Assembly: GCF_027595985.1 (NCBI RefSeq)
Contig: NC_073305.1
Coordinates: 113,401,759-113,465,758, forward strand
Reading direction: 5' to 3'
From: Sorex araneus
Lineage: Eukaryota; Chordata; Mammalia; Eulipotyphla; Soricidae
DNA length: 64,000 nucleotides
Part shown: one piece after another, positions 1 to 10,557 of the stretch
How positions within the stretch are numbered: the stretch's first letter is position 1
Layout: each line of letters begins with the position of its first letter
Program-made: the position numbers and the translations under genes
The notes under the pieces: generated by a model
Database searches by the model: none
Seen by the model: only the letters and a program-made list of their open reading frames with translations
Told to the model about the DNA's origin: nothing

Positions 1-118
1 TGCACTCAGGAATTACTCCTGGTGGTACTCGGGGGACCATATGGGATGCTGGGAATCGAACCCTGGTCAGCCGGATGCAAGGCAAACGCCTACCCACTGT
101 GCTATTGCTCCAGCCCAG
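1..118 (-). mobile_element. SOR-type SINE, cut by window edge
   Basis: Reverse-strand tRNA-derived SINE. On the plus strand it reads the body (catatgggatgctggg), then the B-box complement, then the head complement ending in gctattgctccagccc. The 3' part lies outside the window. It is the classic short class, close to the family pattern, so fairly young. Confidence 0.9.
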
Positions 119-402
119 AACTAACACTTTGAAATAATGAATCTTACTACGGTATTCTAAACTCTTAAGTACAAGCTCTAGCTGTGAGTCAGTTCTCTCC
201 AAATATAAATTACATTAAGTCTCCTTAGGACCTCTCTCAAATTAATTATAATAAATACAATAAAACATACTTATTTTAATATCATTTATGAATATGAAGA
301 ATTATTTTATAACAAAACCTTAAAATTTAAACAAAACAAAATAACCTTAAAATTATTATTTTTCCAGATAAATACCTATTTTCTTAAAAATAGAAGCTGA
401 GA

Positions 403-874
403 AGTATCATGTTAAGTGAAATGAGTCAAAAGAGAGGGATAGACATAAAAGATTGCATTCATTTTTGGAATATAAAGTAACAGAATGAGAGACTAACACC
501 CAAGAACAGTAGAAATAAGTACCATAGCTTAGAAGCCAGCCTCACATGATGCGGTGAAAAGCAGCTCAGATAAAGAAGGGATCACCAAGTAAAGGGTGCT
601 AGGAGGGCCCGTCCAGGATGGGAGATTCGGGCTTAAAGTAGACTATAGACCAAACATGATGGCCACTTAATATCTCTACTGCAAACCACAACGCGGGGTG
701 GGATGGGGGGAGGACGAAGTGGTGGGAGGGATGCTGGGACCATTGGTGGTGGAAAATGGACACTGGTGGAGAGATGGGCACTTGACCATTGTATTACTGA
801 AATGCAAGCGCAAAAGTTTGTAAGTCTGTAGCTGAACCTCATGGTGATTCACTAATAAAAAAATTTAAAAAAAC
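403..874 (+). mobile_element. L1 3' end (ORF2 C-terminus plus G-rich 3' UTR)
   Basis: 5'-truncated LINE-1. It opens with the ORF2 C-terminal coding pattern (gttaagtgaaatgagtca, then ggaatataaagtaacag), continues into a 3' UTR with a G-rich tract at about 695-735 and a GGTGGTGGAAAATGG block, and ends in AATAAA plus A-rich tail. A 14-bp TSD (aatagaagctgaga) lies at 389-402 and 875-888, so the insertion boundaries are well defined. The same 3' UTR recurs at 25.3, 31.2 and 39.6 kb. Confidence 0.9.
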
Positions 875-1059
875 AATAGAAGCTGAGACAGTGGGGAAAT
901 AAAAACTTTTAAAACAATGCAGTACACAAATCATTGGTTTTGTAAGGTGATATAAATATTGTCTAAAAAAAAACTTGTAAAAATTTTCATAAAAATAAGA
1001 TTAAGAGATGCATACAAAGCAAGTGCTGTAATGCTCAGCTACATCCATGGCTCAAAGTT

Positions 1060-1330
1060 TAAAGCTTTCGATTCTGGCGCGCTCCGCCAGGATTCGAACC
1101 GGGTGGCCATGCGTTTGCACGGCCGCTCTGCTGCTGTATACCCAACATCCGGAGCCAGATGGATGACTTCTGAACCCAGCAAGTGCTCCCAGCCATGTCC
1201 CCGGACCGTGAACTAAGCTTTTGCCCCGCGTCGGCTAAGGGGGGAAGTATCCTTCCCCTTGGTTCTCTCCCTTCTGGGAGAAGCGGCTCGGCGTACGCCA
1301 TCTTATGGATGTTTAATCAGGTATGAACTT
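1060..1330 (-). repeat. GC-rich tRNA-like repeat, copy 1
   Basis: CpG-rich block far above the local GC level. On the minus strand it contains a pol III B-box-like GGTTCGAATCC (about 1089-1100) downstream of a D-arm-like stretch with cagcagcagagcgg. Positions 1090-1202 are identical to 1434-1546. The downstream part (gaccgtgaactaagc at about 1204) reappears diverged near 1778. Family not recognised; possibly a SINE head captured by a larger composite element. It is not an intact tRNA, since no acceptor stem pairs. Confidence 0.6.
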
Positions 1331-1374
1331 TTGGCCCGGAAAGGAAAAAAAAAATGTGTTTTGAACTTGAACAG

Positions 1375-1890
1375 CGGGACACTTGGGAAGTCGCGGGCTG
1401 GGGCTGGCACTGGCTCCGGCCAGCGCTCTGCCGGGATTCGAACCGGGTGGCCATGCGTTTGCACGGCCGCTCTGCTGCTGTATACCCAACATCCGGAGCC
1501 AGATGGATGACTTCTGAACCCAGCAAGTGCTCCCAGCCATGTCCCCAGAACAGCAATGCACTGGGACTGTGAGCTGTGCTATGCGATTTCTGGCAGAATT
1601 TTCCCTGGACTTTATACAGAAATCCAAAACCACGCCCACGCAACTGAACATTTATAATTGTCAGCAATGTGAAATGGTTCCTTTTGAACATGTCTGGCTT
1701 GGGGGGGGGAAACTCCAAATAATAACAGTAAGTTTTTGTTGAAATATTGAAGGTTATTAATGTAGCAGCCACCTCTCTGGACTGTGAACTAAGCAAAAGC
1801 CCCACGCTGGCTGGCGCGGCGTGGGGTACACCATACTATGAGGCGCTGGAAGGGGGATGATGAAAAAAAAAAGAAAGGGAAAAGGGGAAA
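1375..1890 (-). repeat. GC-rich tRNA-like repeat, copy 2, with composite body
   Basis: Holds the second copy (1434-1546) of the exactly duplicated 113-bp tRNA-like block. It is followed by an A/T-richer body containing cagcaatgtgaaatgg, a G run (about 1700-1708) and aaactccaaataataac. That body matches, diverged, both 1940-2060 and the reverse complement of about 51480-51545. The end (1776-1860) repeats the downstream part of copy 1. An A-rich stretch follows at 1863-1900. Confidence 0.55.
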
Positions 1891-1934
1891 AAAAAAAGAG
1901 AAGAGTGATGTACTTGTAGCAGTGGGGCTACATA

Positions 1935-2270
1935 TTTCTTCATTTCCAGCAATGTAAAACTAATTATCAAATGCTTCCTTGGTAGTAGGTCTGTCTCTCT
2001 TGGGTGGAAACTCCAACAACTATAGTGAGTTTTATAGTGAAATATGGAATGTAATCAAGGTAAAGAGAAAATGAAGTGAAATTCATTAGTAAAACAGTAG
2101 GGGGTAGGGGTGGGAGCGGGGGGTATAGTGGGGTTTTTGGTGGTGGAATATGGGCACTGGTGAAGGGATGGGTGTTTGAATATTGTATAACTGAGACATA
2201 AACCTGAGAACTTTGTAACTTTCCACATGGTGATTTAATAAAAAGTTAAATAAAAAAAATAAAATAACAT
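1935..2270 (+). mobile_element. Composite element body with L1-like 3' tail
   Basis: Starts with a diverged copy of the cagcaatgt...ggaaactccaac body seen in the preceding block, then runs into a G-rich tract (2099-2130), a ggtggtggaatatgggcactgg block and aataaaaagttaaataaaa. The last 170 bp match the L1 3' UTR ends elsewhere in the window, but the upstream part is not L1 ORF2. This suggests a non-autonomous element that carries an L1 3' end. Confidence 0.6.
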
Positions 2271-4980
2271 TAAGACTCAGAAAGAGTCAAAACACTACTC
2301 CTTTCTCTATGGTAAACAAGCATTTACCATATTGTATTATGTCACCTGTGGTCTATTCTGAATTATAGCTTCTTAAATGATAATTTATTAAATTTGTCTT
2401 GTTAAAATGTGGCTGAAAGTACCATAAACATAATTTATATTGCAAACAAATGATCATAGAAATAAAATTGATTACCAAAAGACTGGGAGTAGTTCTAAAA
2501 TAAAATTTTGGAATATATGGTATTTGGAATATATGGATTGATACAAGATAAACAGAAAGGAAAACTTTGCATTAAAAAGCAGAAGACAACAACCAAAAAG
2601 TTGTGAAAGAGACAGGAAATATGTCATTTTGGTAAAGAACTGGATGTCTCAGCTTCTCCATTTCCAAAGAGTTCAATATTTACATCTTAAAGTTATGCAT
2701 TCCTCTTACCTTTTGACTGCATCAGGGCTAAGTTATTTTCTTTTAAATGTAATTATTTCCTGAAAGCTTATTACTAGTCCCCCTGTCTGCCTGCAACAGT
2801 TCCCCCCACCTAGAGGTTTTACCCCTTAAATCTTCAGTGGGTACATAAGTGAATATTCATCTGTAATTTTTTCATGATGACAAAGGACACAGACCCTGCC
2901 TATGAAAGTATGTGAAATATCAAATATTTTTTGTTGTTGTTGTTTTTGGTATTTGAACCTGGGCATTAAGCCTAGGGTCAAGGCAAGCATCTTTTCCACT
3001 GTATTATCTCTCCAGTCCCAAACTTGAGATATTTACTTTTAAAAATCCTGAATTATAAAGGAGATATTACCAAGTGAGTGAGAATTTTTTAAAAAGTTGA
3101 ATTTATAATGCAGTTTTTAATCAAATGATATTAAATATAAGTCCTGGATCCCACTACCTAATAGTTATAATTCTTTCTCGAATACTAATGCATAGCAGGT
3201 GAACATTTCATTTGTCAGATAATATGTTTTAGTCCTGAATAATGTATATACCTTGAAAGAAAGTTGAGGGGGATTTTGACTGGCATCCTTGGCAACAATA
3301 ATGCGAATTCTAACTCTGTTATACTTAAAGGGAGAATTTTAGAATATAACAAGGTAGATTTCAATAAGGTTGCATTCCTACTGAAGCAGAGAAGGGAACA
3401 TGCCTCAATATTAGAATCATACCTCAGCTCCTCATGACTTAGAAAAGGTACTTGAGAGAAAGGAAAAATGTGTTGTGTGATTATATAAACATTAAAGGCG
3501 TAAGAGCACTGTCTCAGAGGGAAGAAAAGGTATCTGAGAAGCCTCTTGTTTTTAGTTTCTTGTCCATACCTTACACTTGCTATAGCTAATATTCCTTCCA
3601 AAAATTATTTCACATCACTTTGGCATTTTTTTATATCCTTCTGTGGAGGCTCATATAGATAAGAACATCATAGCCCAAGCTACTTTCCCATTCTTACCTT
3701 CTACCTCTTTGCCTCATGAATTTCTCATTATTTCTGTGGCAGAGTTACTTAACAGTGTGCCAACAATTTGTTGAACATTTTCACATTAGTGTGGTTTCCT
3801 GGAAGTGGCTGCCAACCAAAGATTATATTTACTAGTCACCAATTCCCTCCATACTCCCATGACCTTTATTTCTAGGTAGATAAACATGACTAATTCTGTT
3901 TCCTAGGATATGACAACAGTGCTGTGATTCATTTATGGTCAAAAAAGATAAATATCAGTGCCTGGTATGTAAATGGGTCCCTGAATTGTCACATGGAAAA
4001 AAATGACCATCAACCAAGAGTATTTGTGTTGGGCATTTATACAAATAGGAAATACATTCATAGTGAGAAATCACAAAATCTTTGGGCTTTATTGTAGTGA
4101 CAGCTAGTATTACCTCAACAAACATATATTGACAAACTTGCTTTTCTTGCTCTATTAAAGAATGTGTTTCTTATGTTTGCATACTGTTTGGACCTGCAAA
4201 GGTAAGTAAAATAGAGTAGCTATTTTTATGTAAAATGTCATAAAATTAACTACAGCTTATTTTGCAAGAAAAACTTAGTGTCACCTACATCTTATTTTAC
4301 TTTCTTTTCATGCCTATTGGGTAAAATTGTTCTTTTGTTTGTGTTTTGGTAGAAATAAGCAAAATTATTTTATTTATATTTTATATTCTCAACTGTAGGC
4401 TTGCACACGTCAATGACTATTTTTTTGTCTTTATATTAGTCTATTTTTAGGCATGGTAAAGTGTCTGTGGAAGTGAGTTACTTTTCACTTATTATTCTTT
4501 TTGCATAAGAGTTTATTTATAAAGTGATATTTATTTCTCCTTTCTGGTTCTAAGAACCAGTCTTGGTGTTACAAAAAATAAGCAAGGCAAAATTGTACTG
4601 ATTAAAGTTCCATTGTTGAAATTCTACTTAATACACATTCAGCCTTCTTGCTTCTCCCAAAGAACTGTAATATCCATTTTACAAAACTGAAAAATCAGCC
4701 CATAACTTCATATCAGGTGTTTTTTATAACTCACAATGGTTTATTTTTTAACTTTTCAGCAGATTTCTTCATAGTTTATTTGTAGGCAGTCTTTTATAAA
4801 ATCACACTCACAAAAAACAAAAAAAGTTATTGTTATATAATGGATTTATGTATTTTTCTCAAAGCACCAGAGTTTCTGAAATCTTATAACACTACTAACA
4901 CAGCTTCTGTATTACAGAAGCTCAGCAAGGGTGCTAATAAGCCACCACAATTATTATGTGTTTACCCAGGAGGGAGCTAA
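2271..4980. other. AT-rich unassigned stretch with one SINE relic
   Basis: No exon, RNA gene or clear young repeat is visible. At 2935-3018 there is a reverse-strand SINE relic (gtatttgaacctggg, then tatctctccagtccc). Frames are short and stop-rich, and a 128-codon minus frame (3215-3601) resembles no family known to me. Confidence 0.5.
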
Positions 4981-4995
4981 GAATACAGGGTTTTA

Positions 4996-5189
4996 TTATT
5001 TTATTTTATTTATTTTATTTTTATTTTGGGGGGTCACACCTGGCGATGCACAGGGATCACTCCTGGCTCTGCACTCAGGAATTACCCCTGTCAGTACTCA
5101 GGGGACCATGTGGGATGCCGGGAATTGAACCCAGGTTGGCCACGTGCAAGGCAAACACCCTACCCGCTGTGCTATCGCTCCAGCCTCAG
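4996..5189 (-). mobile_element. SOR-type SINE with perfect TSD
   Basis: Complete reverse-strand classic SINE: a T-rich start (antisense tail), ggtcacacctggcgatgcac, the full body and the head complement gctatcgctccagcc. Flanked by a perfect 15-bp TSD (gaatacagggtttta) at 4981-4995 and 5190-5204, which fixes both ends and argues for a fairly recent insertion. Confidence 0.95.
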
Positions 5190-5249
5190 GAATACAGGGT
5201 TTTAGAATCAGAGATTGACCTATTAGGTTTGAGCTCACCAGCATTCATT

Positions 5250-5405
5250 TTGAGGGCTTGGGGGCTAGCCACATCCAGTGGTGTTCAGGGCTTAAACCTG
5301 GCTCTGTTTTCCTGATGGTGTTTAGGTGATCATGAATAGAACTCAAGTTGGCTGTTTGCAAAGCACATGGACAAGTCTTATCTGATGTGCTATCTCTCTG
5401 GTTTA
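5250..5405 (-). mobile_element. Diverged SOR-like SINE
   Basis: Degraded reverse-strand copy of the same family layout: gccacatccagtggtgttcag, a diverged body, then aactcaagttggc and tgctatctctctgg. No TSD found; older than its neighbour. Confidence 0.6.
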
Positions 5406-6400
5406 CACCAGAGGTAAGCTTGCAGTGGTGAGCTTGGTTTGGTTCTAAGATGGTGATGGTCTCCAAGAATCTGGTCTAACTAGTGAGATAAACTAATTGA
5501 AATCACTGTATGATGGTGATACATGTCACTAGATGTTGTCTAACACAACAGACCAAGGAGTACCTATACATGGGTTTCAGGATGGATGGAACATCTAGGA
5601 GAGTTAGAGGCCAGTCAAGATTTGAGGGACACATTATTTATTAGTCCTGGGTCTTTATTACTTCCTTCTCTCTCTCTTTGGTGGGCGTATTAACCTTAGA
5701 TAGTATGCTGAGATTCTCTTTAACCCCATGCTATGCAACCTTGTCCACTTATAACATGGAGAAATTATCTTTCACTGGATTCTTGTCTTCTAGTTTATTG
5801 TTAAAAGATTTAGGCTGATAAATTTATTCTATGTTTTTACAGTCGTGCTAATGTATTCTGCCAAGATCTTCAACTGTCTCTTTTACTCCTTTCTCTTTAT
5901 TCTTTATATTTTTGGGCCTTGTTATGGCAACTTCACTACTACTATCATTTGATATAATTTTGTTTTTTGATCTCACAATGATTTAGTAAAAAAGAAGAAA
6001 GAAAACCAGTTATCCATGAAGAATCATTTATCATTCTTTTTCTAAAGGAGAATGATAAACTTCTGACATTTGAAATACTGAATTTTGGAACCTACCTCTC
6101 TTTCAAAACTTCTGTTGTAGAAAAACATTATTAAAATTTTCAAGAAAGTGAGCATTAGAGAAGAAAAGGGAAGAGGATCAATAAGTAGCAAATTCAATAA
6201 TGAGGTTGCCACCTTCTGCATGCATTCAATTTGCCAAGTAAGTTGCATTTATTAGTCCATTCACTTAATCATTCCATATGCATGTCTTACTTACATTCCA
6301 AGCAATATGATTCCATCCTAATTATACAACCCGGTTTTACAGTGCACTCTGATCTAAGGCATTTTAACAAACTTAAGAAGTCCAGTCTACTTGTAAGAAA
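5406..6400. other. Unassigned AT-rich stretch
   Basis: Nothing recognisable beyond short AT-rich runs; no extended open frame, simple repeat or SINE signature. Confidence 0.4.
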
Positions 6401-6404
6401 AAAG

Positions 6405-6532
6405 ATAGAAACAAAAAAAGAAAAGAAGGGAGGAAGAAAGGAGTAAGGGAAGGAGAGAGGAAGAAGGAGGAAGGAAAGAGGAAAGGAAAAGAAGGTGGGA
6501 GGGAAGGAGGGAGAGGGGGAGGGACTGCACGT
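6405..6532 (+). repeat. Polypurine (GGAA/GAAG) tract
   Basis: About 125 bp of nearly uninterrupted purine on the plus strand made of aggaag, ggaaag and gggag permutations. Low complexity. Such homopurine tracts can form triplex DNA, but nothing further in the sequence supports a function. Confidence 0.9.
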
Positions 6533-7239
6533 TGTCTTCTGCCAGGCTGGTTACTAAGAAGAGAAGGGATTAGGCTGTGATCCTATGTTGGGAAGTGGTG
6601 ATGTTTACACTTAGCTTAGCAATTTAAGATCGGTTAGACAGTGACTGCACTATTTATGACCTGGTTTTTATTGCCTCTCTGGGCTCACTGCATTTCCGTA
6701 GTTTTTCAGGAAAAGCAGTCTGGGGAAGAAAATCAGCAGTTTCCCTGCTTAATGGCAGCAGCAGTTGATGTATTTTACAGATAAAATCAATACAATTTAA
6801 GACTTAAAACACTGTTCCCTTTTATTTGGTATTATATTGGTGTTATAAATGTGTCATTATGAAAACTTGACCATCTTCTTTGTGCTTGTCTCAGCTCCTC
6901 TCTCCATACTGAATTTGGGGATCAGCAAATAATGAATGTGCCATAAAAGCAGATCACAAGTGGCTTCTCTAATCATCACCTGACCCTTACCTTGCCCTTA
7001 GATATCTTTTGGCCCTACCTTCTCAGTACCATTCATTTCTGGGTAGCCTCCCACATCCTCCATTGTTTCTTTCCAGTTGCTAACAGAGGCTGCTTCTTCC
7101 TTTAAGTGCAGCTATTTTCTTCCTCTTATCTTTTTATAAGATCTCATTTATTTAACAGCTTTAGTTTAATTCTGTAAACTGATGATAATCAAGCTCTAAT
7201 TCAACCTCACTTTTCCTCTGAACTCCAGACGCATTTACT
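6533..7239. other. Non-repetitive stretch, no gene seen
   Basis: Moderate-complexity sequence with no SINE, L1 or LTR signature and no convincing frame. It ends at the antisense LTR start at 7240. Confidence 0.4.
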
Positions 7240-7890
7240 TGTTGGGTCCGGAGCCGCAAGAAGCAGAGACGGGCCAGTCTTGCAAGACAAAAGTTTATTC
7301 AGACCAACATGCTGGGGCTGCACCCCTAGTAGATGCAGCGATTTGTGCTAGCTAGGGCAGCCTTTTTATAGGGCTTGAGTCCTCTGGGTCAGTCAAGTTT
7401 GTCACGTAACCTCGTCCAGAGCCACTTTCTTAGAATTCGTGTGTCCAAAGACATTCTTTCAATCTCCTTGCCCTGCGTCAGGCGTTACTATCTGTAACGC
7501 CTGGGACCAGAGTCACTATCTGGGCTCTGCGTCAGGGGCGGAGTTGCTACCTGGGGTTTGTCCGGAGTTACTATCTGCTGGGCCGGAGACACCATCTGCT
7601 GGGCCGGAGTCACTATCTGCTGGGCCGGGGGAATAGAGTCACTATCTGGGCTCCTTGTTTTCAGCAACTCCTTCTGTGAGCGGGTCCCTATCTGTTAGGC
7701 ACATACGTGAATTCCAACCCAACTGACAGGCAGATGTCAGGATGTAAGTGACAGGATCCAGGCATAGTACATTGTAATATACAGTTTGGGGGCATAATCA
7801 TGGTTACAGAAGCAGAACAAAGCGAGGTTACAAAAGTCAGGAGTGGGCTGCCAACCATTTTAACTCAATATAATTTCTTTCAACTTAACA
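7240..7890 (-). mobile_element. Class II (ERVK/IAP-like) ERV LTR, antisense
   Basis: The left edge tgttgggtccggagccgc is the reverse complement of a U5 end finishing ...CCCAACA, as in many class II LTRs. On the minus strand there is a TATA box TATAAAAAGG (7361-7370) and AATAAA (7299-7294), giving a short R region in U3-R-U5 order. The putative U3 (7480-7700) holds seven copies of a CTATCTG-type motif. GC content is clearly above the flanks. No internal viral genes are recognisable. The right edge is approximate and no TSD was confirmed, so solo LTR versus truncated provirus is open. Confidence 0.75.
7480..7700 (-). promoter_or_regulatory. Repeated GATA-type motifs in LTR U3
   Basis: CTATCTG occurs at 7488, 7516, 7571, 7613, 7642 and 7688, with a CCATCTG variant at 7592. 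On the LTR sense strand this reads CAGATAG, which contains the AGATAG GATA-factor core. Between 7563 and 7625 the motif sits in a roughly 21-24 bp tandem unit ending in tgctgggccgg. Upstream enhancer repeats are normal for retroviral U3; factor binding is inferred. Confidence 0.5.
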
Positions 7891-8656
7891 TACTCTATTC
7901 CCCATTTGGTCAGGTCCATGGCTTAATTAAACTTAGAATTTCTAAAAGTGGGGAGGGTCTCATCTTTCAACTTCTTGCTCCAAAACCCGATCTTTCTGGA
8001 GTTTTTAATTGAACAAGATGCTTGTTCCACATCTATCTAGGCAAGAAATGCCCTACACGTCTTCCCAGTCCCTTGCTGTCATGCCTAAGCAATCACTGTG
8101 TCTCTTTCCTTAACTTTCTATGAAGAAGCTGTTCTCAGGAATTTCTTTCCTCCTCCATCTACTATTTCTGTTCAGGGATCACAGCCTCTACCCTGCTCTC
8201 TCTCTCTCTCTCATTGTCAGAGAGAGGGACACACAGGCCAGTGTTTGGGGGTTACTCCTTACTCAGTGTAGGGGAAGGGAAGGCTCTTTTTCCTTCTGCA
8301 TTTACACATCACCATAGCATTATCTGCACAGAGATAACAGAGTAATCTATTGCTAGTACAATTGTAAGTAATCACTTCAGCTTCTTCCATTTAAGTTTAA
8401 AAATATTAAGTAATAACACTTACTCATCCTCCTTAAGTCTCTACCAGCCTTTCCCAGCCCTTCCTCTGGTGATTTTAATTTTTGTCTGTAAAGTAGCTTT
8501 TTTTTTCATCTTGTATAGATTATTTATCAATTTTATTTCTTTTCTTTGCAAACATGTGACATTATTCAGTGTTAATCTTTCTTCTTATTTTGTTTTGCAA
8601 AATTCCCTCATGTATCTTCCACTTGCTTACATGATTTATTAAATTGTCTTTTTGTT
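7891..8656. other. Unassigned stretch right of the LTR
   Basis: Could include degraded internal ERV sequence beside the LTR, but no gag, pol or env motif is visible. A short (CT)n run lies at about 8196-8214. No gene seen. Confidence 0.35.
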
Positions 8657-8895
8657 ATGGACTGGAGCAATAGCACAGTGAGTAGGTATTTGCCTTGCAA
8701 TCAGCCAACCCAGGTTCAATTCCTTCATCCCTCTCAGAGAGCCCGGCAAGCTACCGAGAGTATCATGCCCACATGGCAGAGTCTGGCAAGCTACCCTGGC
8801 ATATTCGATATGCCAAAAACAGTAACAACAAGTCTCACAATGGAGACATTACTGGTGCCTGTTCGAGCAAATCGATGAAAAACAGGACAACAGTG
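8657..8895 (+). mobile_element. RTE-tailed SINE (chimeric class)
   Basis: Head gactggagcaatagcacag with B-box remnant ggttcaattcc, then a block from ctctcagagagcccggc to gatatgccaaaaacag that matches the RTE 5' UTR at 56420-56517 in reverse, then acattactggtgcc...aaatcgatga matching the RTE 3' terminus at 47205-47245. The end is acaacagtg. The layout is repeated at 9536, 12525, 30732, 34287, 35636, 48272 and 61743. Confidence 0.9.
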
Positions 8896-8924
8896 TTTTT
8901 CTTTCTTTTTTCTTTTTTTATAGC

Positions 8925-9533
8925 TGAATAGCACTCTATTGTGAATAGATAATATATTTTATTTATTCATTCATCTATTTATCTGCACTTCAGTTATTTG
9001 TGTTTTAACAATTGTAAATAATACTGCAATAAACATTAAGACAAATATAACTTTTTGAATTTATTTATTTTTTCAGTCTTTGGATAGGTACCTAGAACTG
9101 AGATTGATGAATCATATGGTAGATCTGTATTTAGCTTCCTGAGAAAATTCCACACTTCCAAAATAGTTTCACTGATTTACATTTCCACCAATAACAAGCA
9201 GAGATATTTTCCTACATACTCAATAGCACTTGCTATTATCCATTTTAATATTCTCACAGGTGTGAAGCTTTGATTCATGGTTGATTTTATTTTTCTAATG
9301 TTATGATAGACATATTTCCATTAACTATTAGCAATCTATATGTTCTCTTTGATGAAATGTTTGTTCAACTCTTCTATATTTTAAATTGGATTTTTTCTAT
9401 AAAACATTTGAATAAATTCTTTATATGCCAGAGTGCTAAACTCTTATCAGATGTATGAAATGTGACAGCTTCCCTTATTCAATATGCTGTTTTTTTATTC
9501 TTTTAATGATTCCTTCTTGTGTATAAATTTTTT
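8925..9533 (-). mobile_element. Decayed L1 (ORF2 3' region), antisense
   Basis: Plus strand matches the reverse complement of the mammalian L1 ORF2 end: tagctgaatagcactctattg, gcaataaacat, ggtacctagaactgagat, then the cacacttccaaaatag and atttccaccaataac patterns. It is split by the SINE at 9536 and seems to resume at about 9790-9960 (ttccttgccattggggtcc). Full of substitutions and stops. Confidence 0.75.
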
Positions 9534-9535
9534 TT

Positions 9536-9783
9536 AATTTGGAGCGATAGCACAGCAGTAGGGTGTTCGCCTTGCACGAGGCCTACCTGGGTTCAATTCC
9601 TCTGCCCCTCTCAGAGAGCCCGGCAAGCTACTGAGAGTATCCTGCCCGCATGGCAGAGCCTGGCAAACTACCCATGGCGTATTCGATATGCCAAAAACAG
9701 TAGCAACAAGTCTCACAATGGAGACATTACTGGTGCCCGCTGGAGCAAATCGATGAACAACAGGATGACAGTGACAGTGACAG
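9536..9783 (+). mobile_element. RTE-tailed SINE inserted in L1
   Basis: Good copy of the chimeric class: head ggagcgatagcacagc, RTE 5' UTR-like middle (ctctcagagagcccggc to atatgccaaaaacag) and RTE terminus (gacattactggtgcccgc, aaatcgatgaac). It ends in a gtgacagtgacag microsatellite tail, not poly(A). It lies between L1 fragments and is therefore younger than the L1. Confidence 0.92.
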
Positions 9784-9965
9784 ATCTAGTCTCAGTTGTT
9801 TAGTTTTACTTTCTTTTCCTTGCCATTGGGGTCCAATCTCCAAGGATTTTGTTAATATTGAAGTTATGGACACTACCTATATAACACTAATGTAATGGTA
9901 CATTTTACCTATATTAACTGTTCTCTTCAATGCATTTTATTGTTTCAGGTCTTAAATTCAGATTT

Positions 9966-10125
9966 TTTTGTAGGGTCACACTCAGCTGTGCTCCGAGCTT
10001 ACTCATGGTTCTGTGCTCTGGGATCACTACTGACAGGGCTCAGAGGACCATAAGGGGTGCTGGGGACTGAACCCAGGTCTGGCACATGCAAGGCAAGTTC
10101 CATACTTGCTGTACTCTCTTGAATT
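9966..10125 (-). mobile_element. Diverged SOR-like SINE
   Basis: Antisense relic of the classic class: gggtcacactcagctgtg, gctcagaggaccataagg, ggactgaacccagg, acatgcaaggcaag, tgctgtactctcttg. Confidence 0.75.
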
Positions 10126-10371
10126 TTGTAGATATAGTTATAAATCAATAAAGTTTCATTCTTTTGATTGTGACTTTTATGCAAGCATTCTGTGTCTTCC
10201 ACCTATATGAAAGATTTCCTAGGCTTAATTTTAAGCAAATGCAAAAGGTCAACAGATGAGGAGATGACTGCTAATGAAAAGAAAGTTTGTTGGTCCAGAG
10301 AAATGGCTTATGTGATAAAGCATATGCTTTATGGAGTGTGGTACTCCAATTTTCATAGAATTTTGATTTCT

Positions 10372-10557
10372 TTTTTCTTTTTTTTAAATTTTTGCCTTTT
10401 GGGTCACACCCGATAATGCACAGGGGTCACTCCTGGCTCTACACTCAGGAATTATCCCTGGCAGTGCTCAGGGGACCATATGGGATGCTGGGAATCGAAC
10501 CCAGGTCGGCCGCGTGCAAGGCAAATGCCCTACCTGCTGTGCTTTCGCTCCAGCCCC
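10372..10557 (-). mobile_element. SOR-type SINE
   Basis: Nearly intact reverse-strand classic SINE: T-rich start, gggtcacacccgataatgc, body, gaatcgaacccaggtcggcc, then tgctttcgctccagcccc. A possible short TSD (attttga) lies at about 10362 and 10560, but the AT-rich context makes it uncertain. Confidence 0.92.

Noticed and set aside
1060-1572. Possible functional tRNA genes in the two GC-rich blocks
   Set aside because: A B-box-like GGTTCGAATCC is present, but no matching acceptor stem or anticodon arm can be drawn; the block is part of a larger repeat.
3215-3601. 128-codon minus frame as a novel gene
   Set aside because: No recognisable domain, no splice or promoter context, ordinary AT-rich composition; chance frame length is plausible.
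7240-8650. A full provirus next to the class II LTR
   Set aside because: No gag, pol or env motif, primer-binding site or second LTR could be found on either side.
9519-9803. 94-codon frame with PSQRARQATESI and similar frames at 8657 and 30633
   Set aside because: Translation of the RTE-tailed SINE; same peptide at each copy, no independent coding signal.
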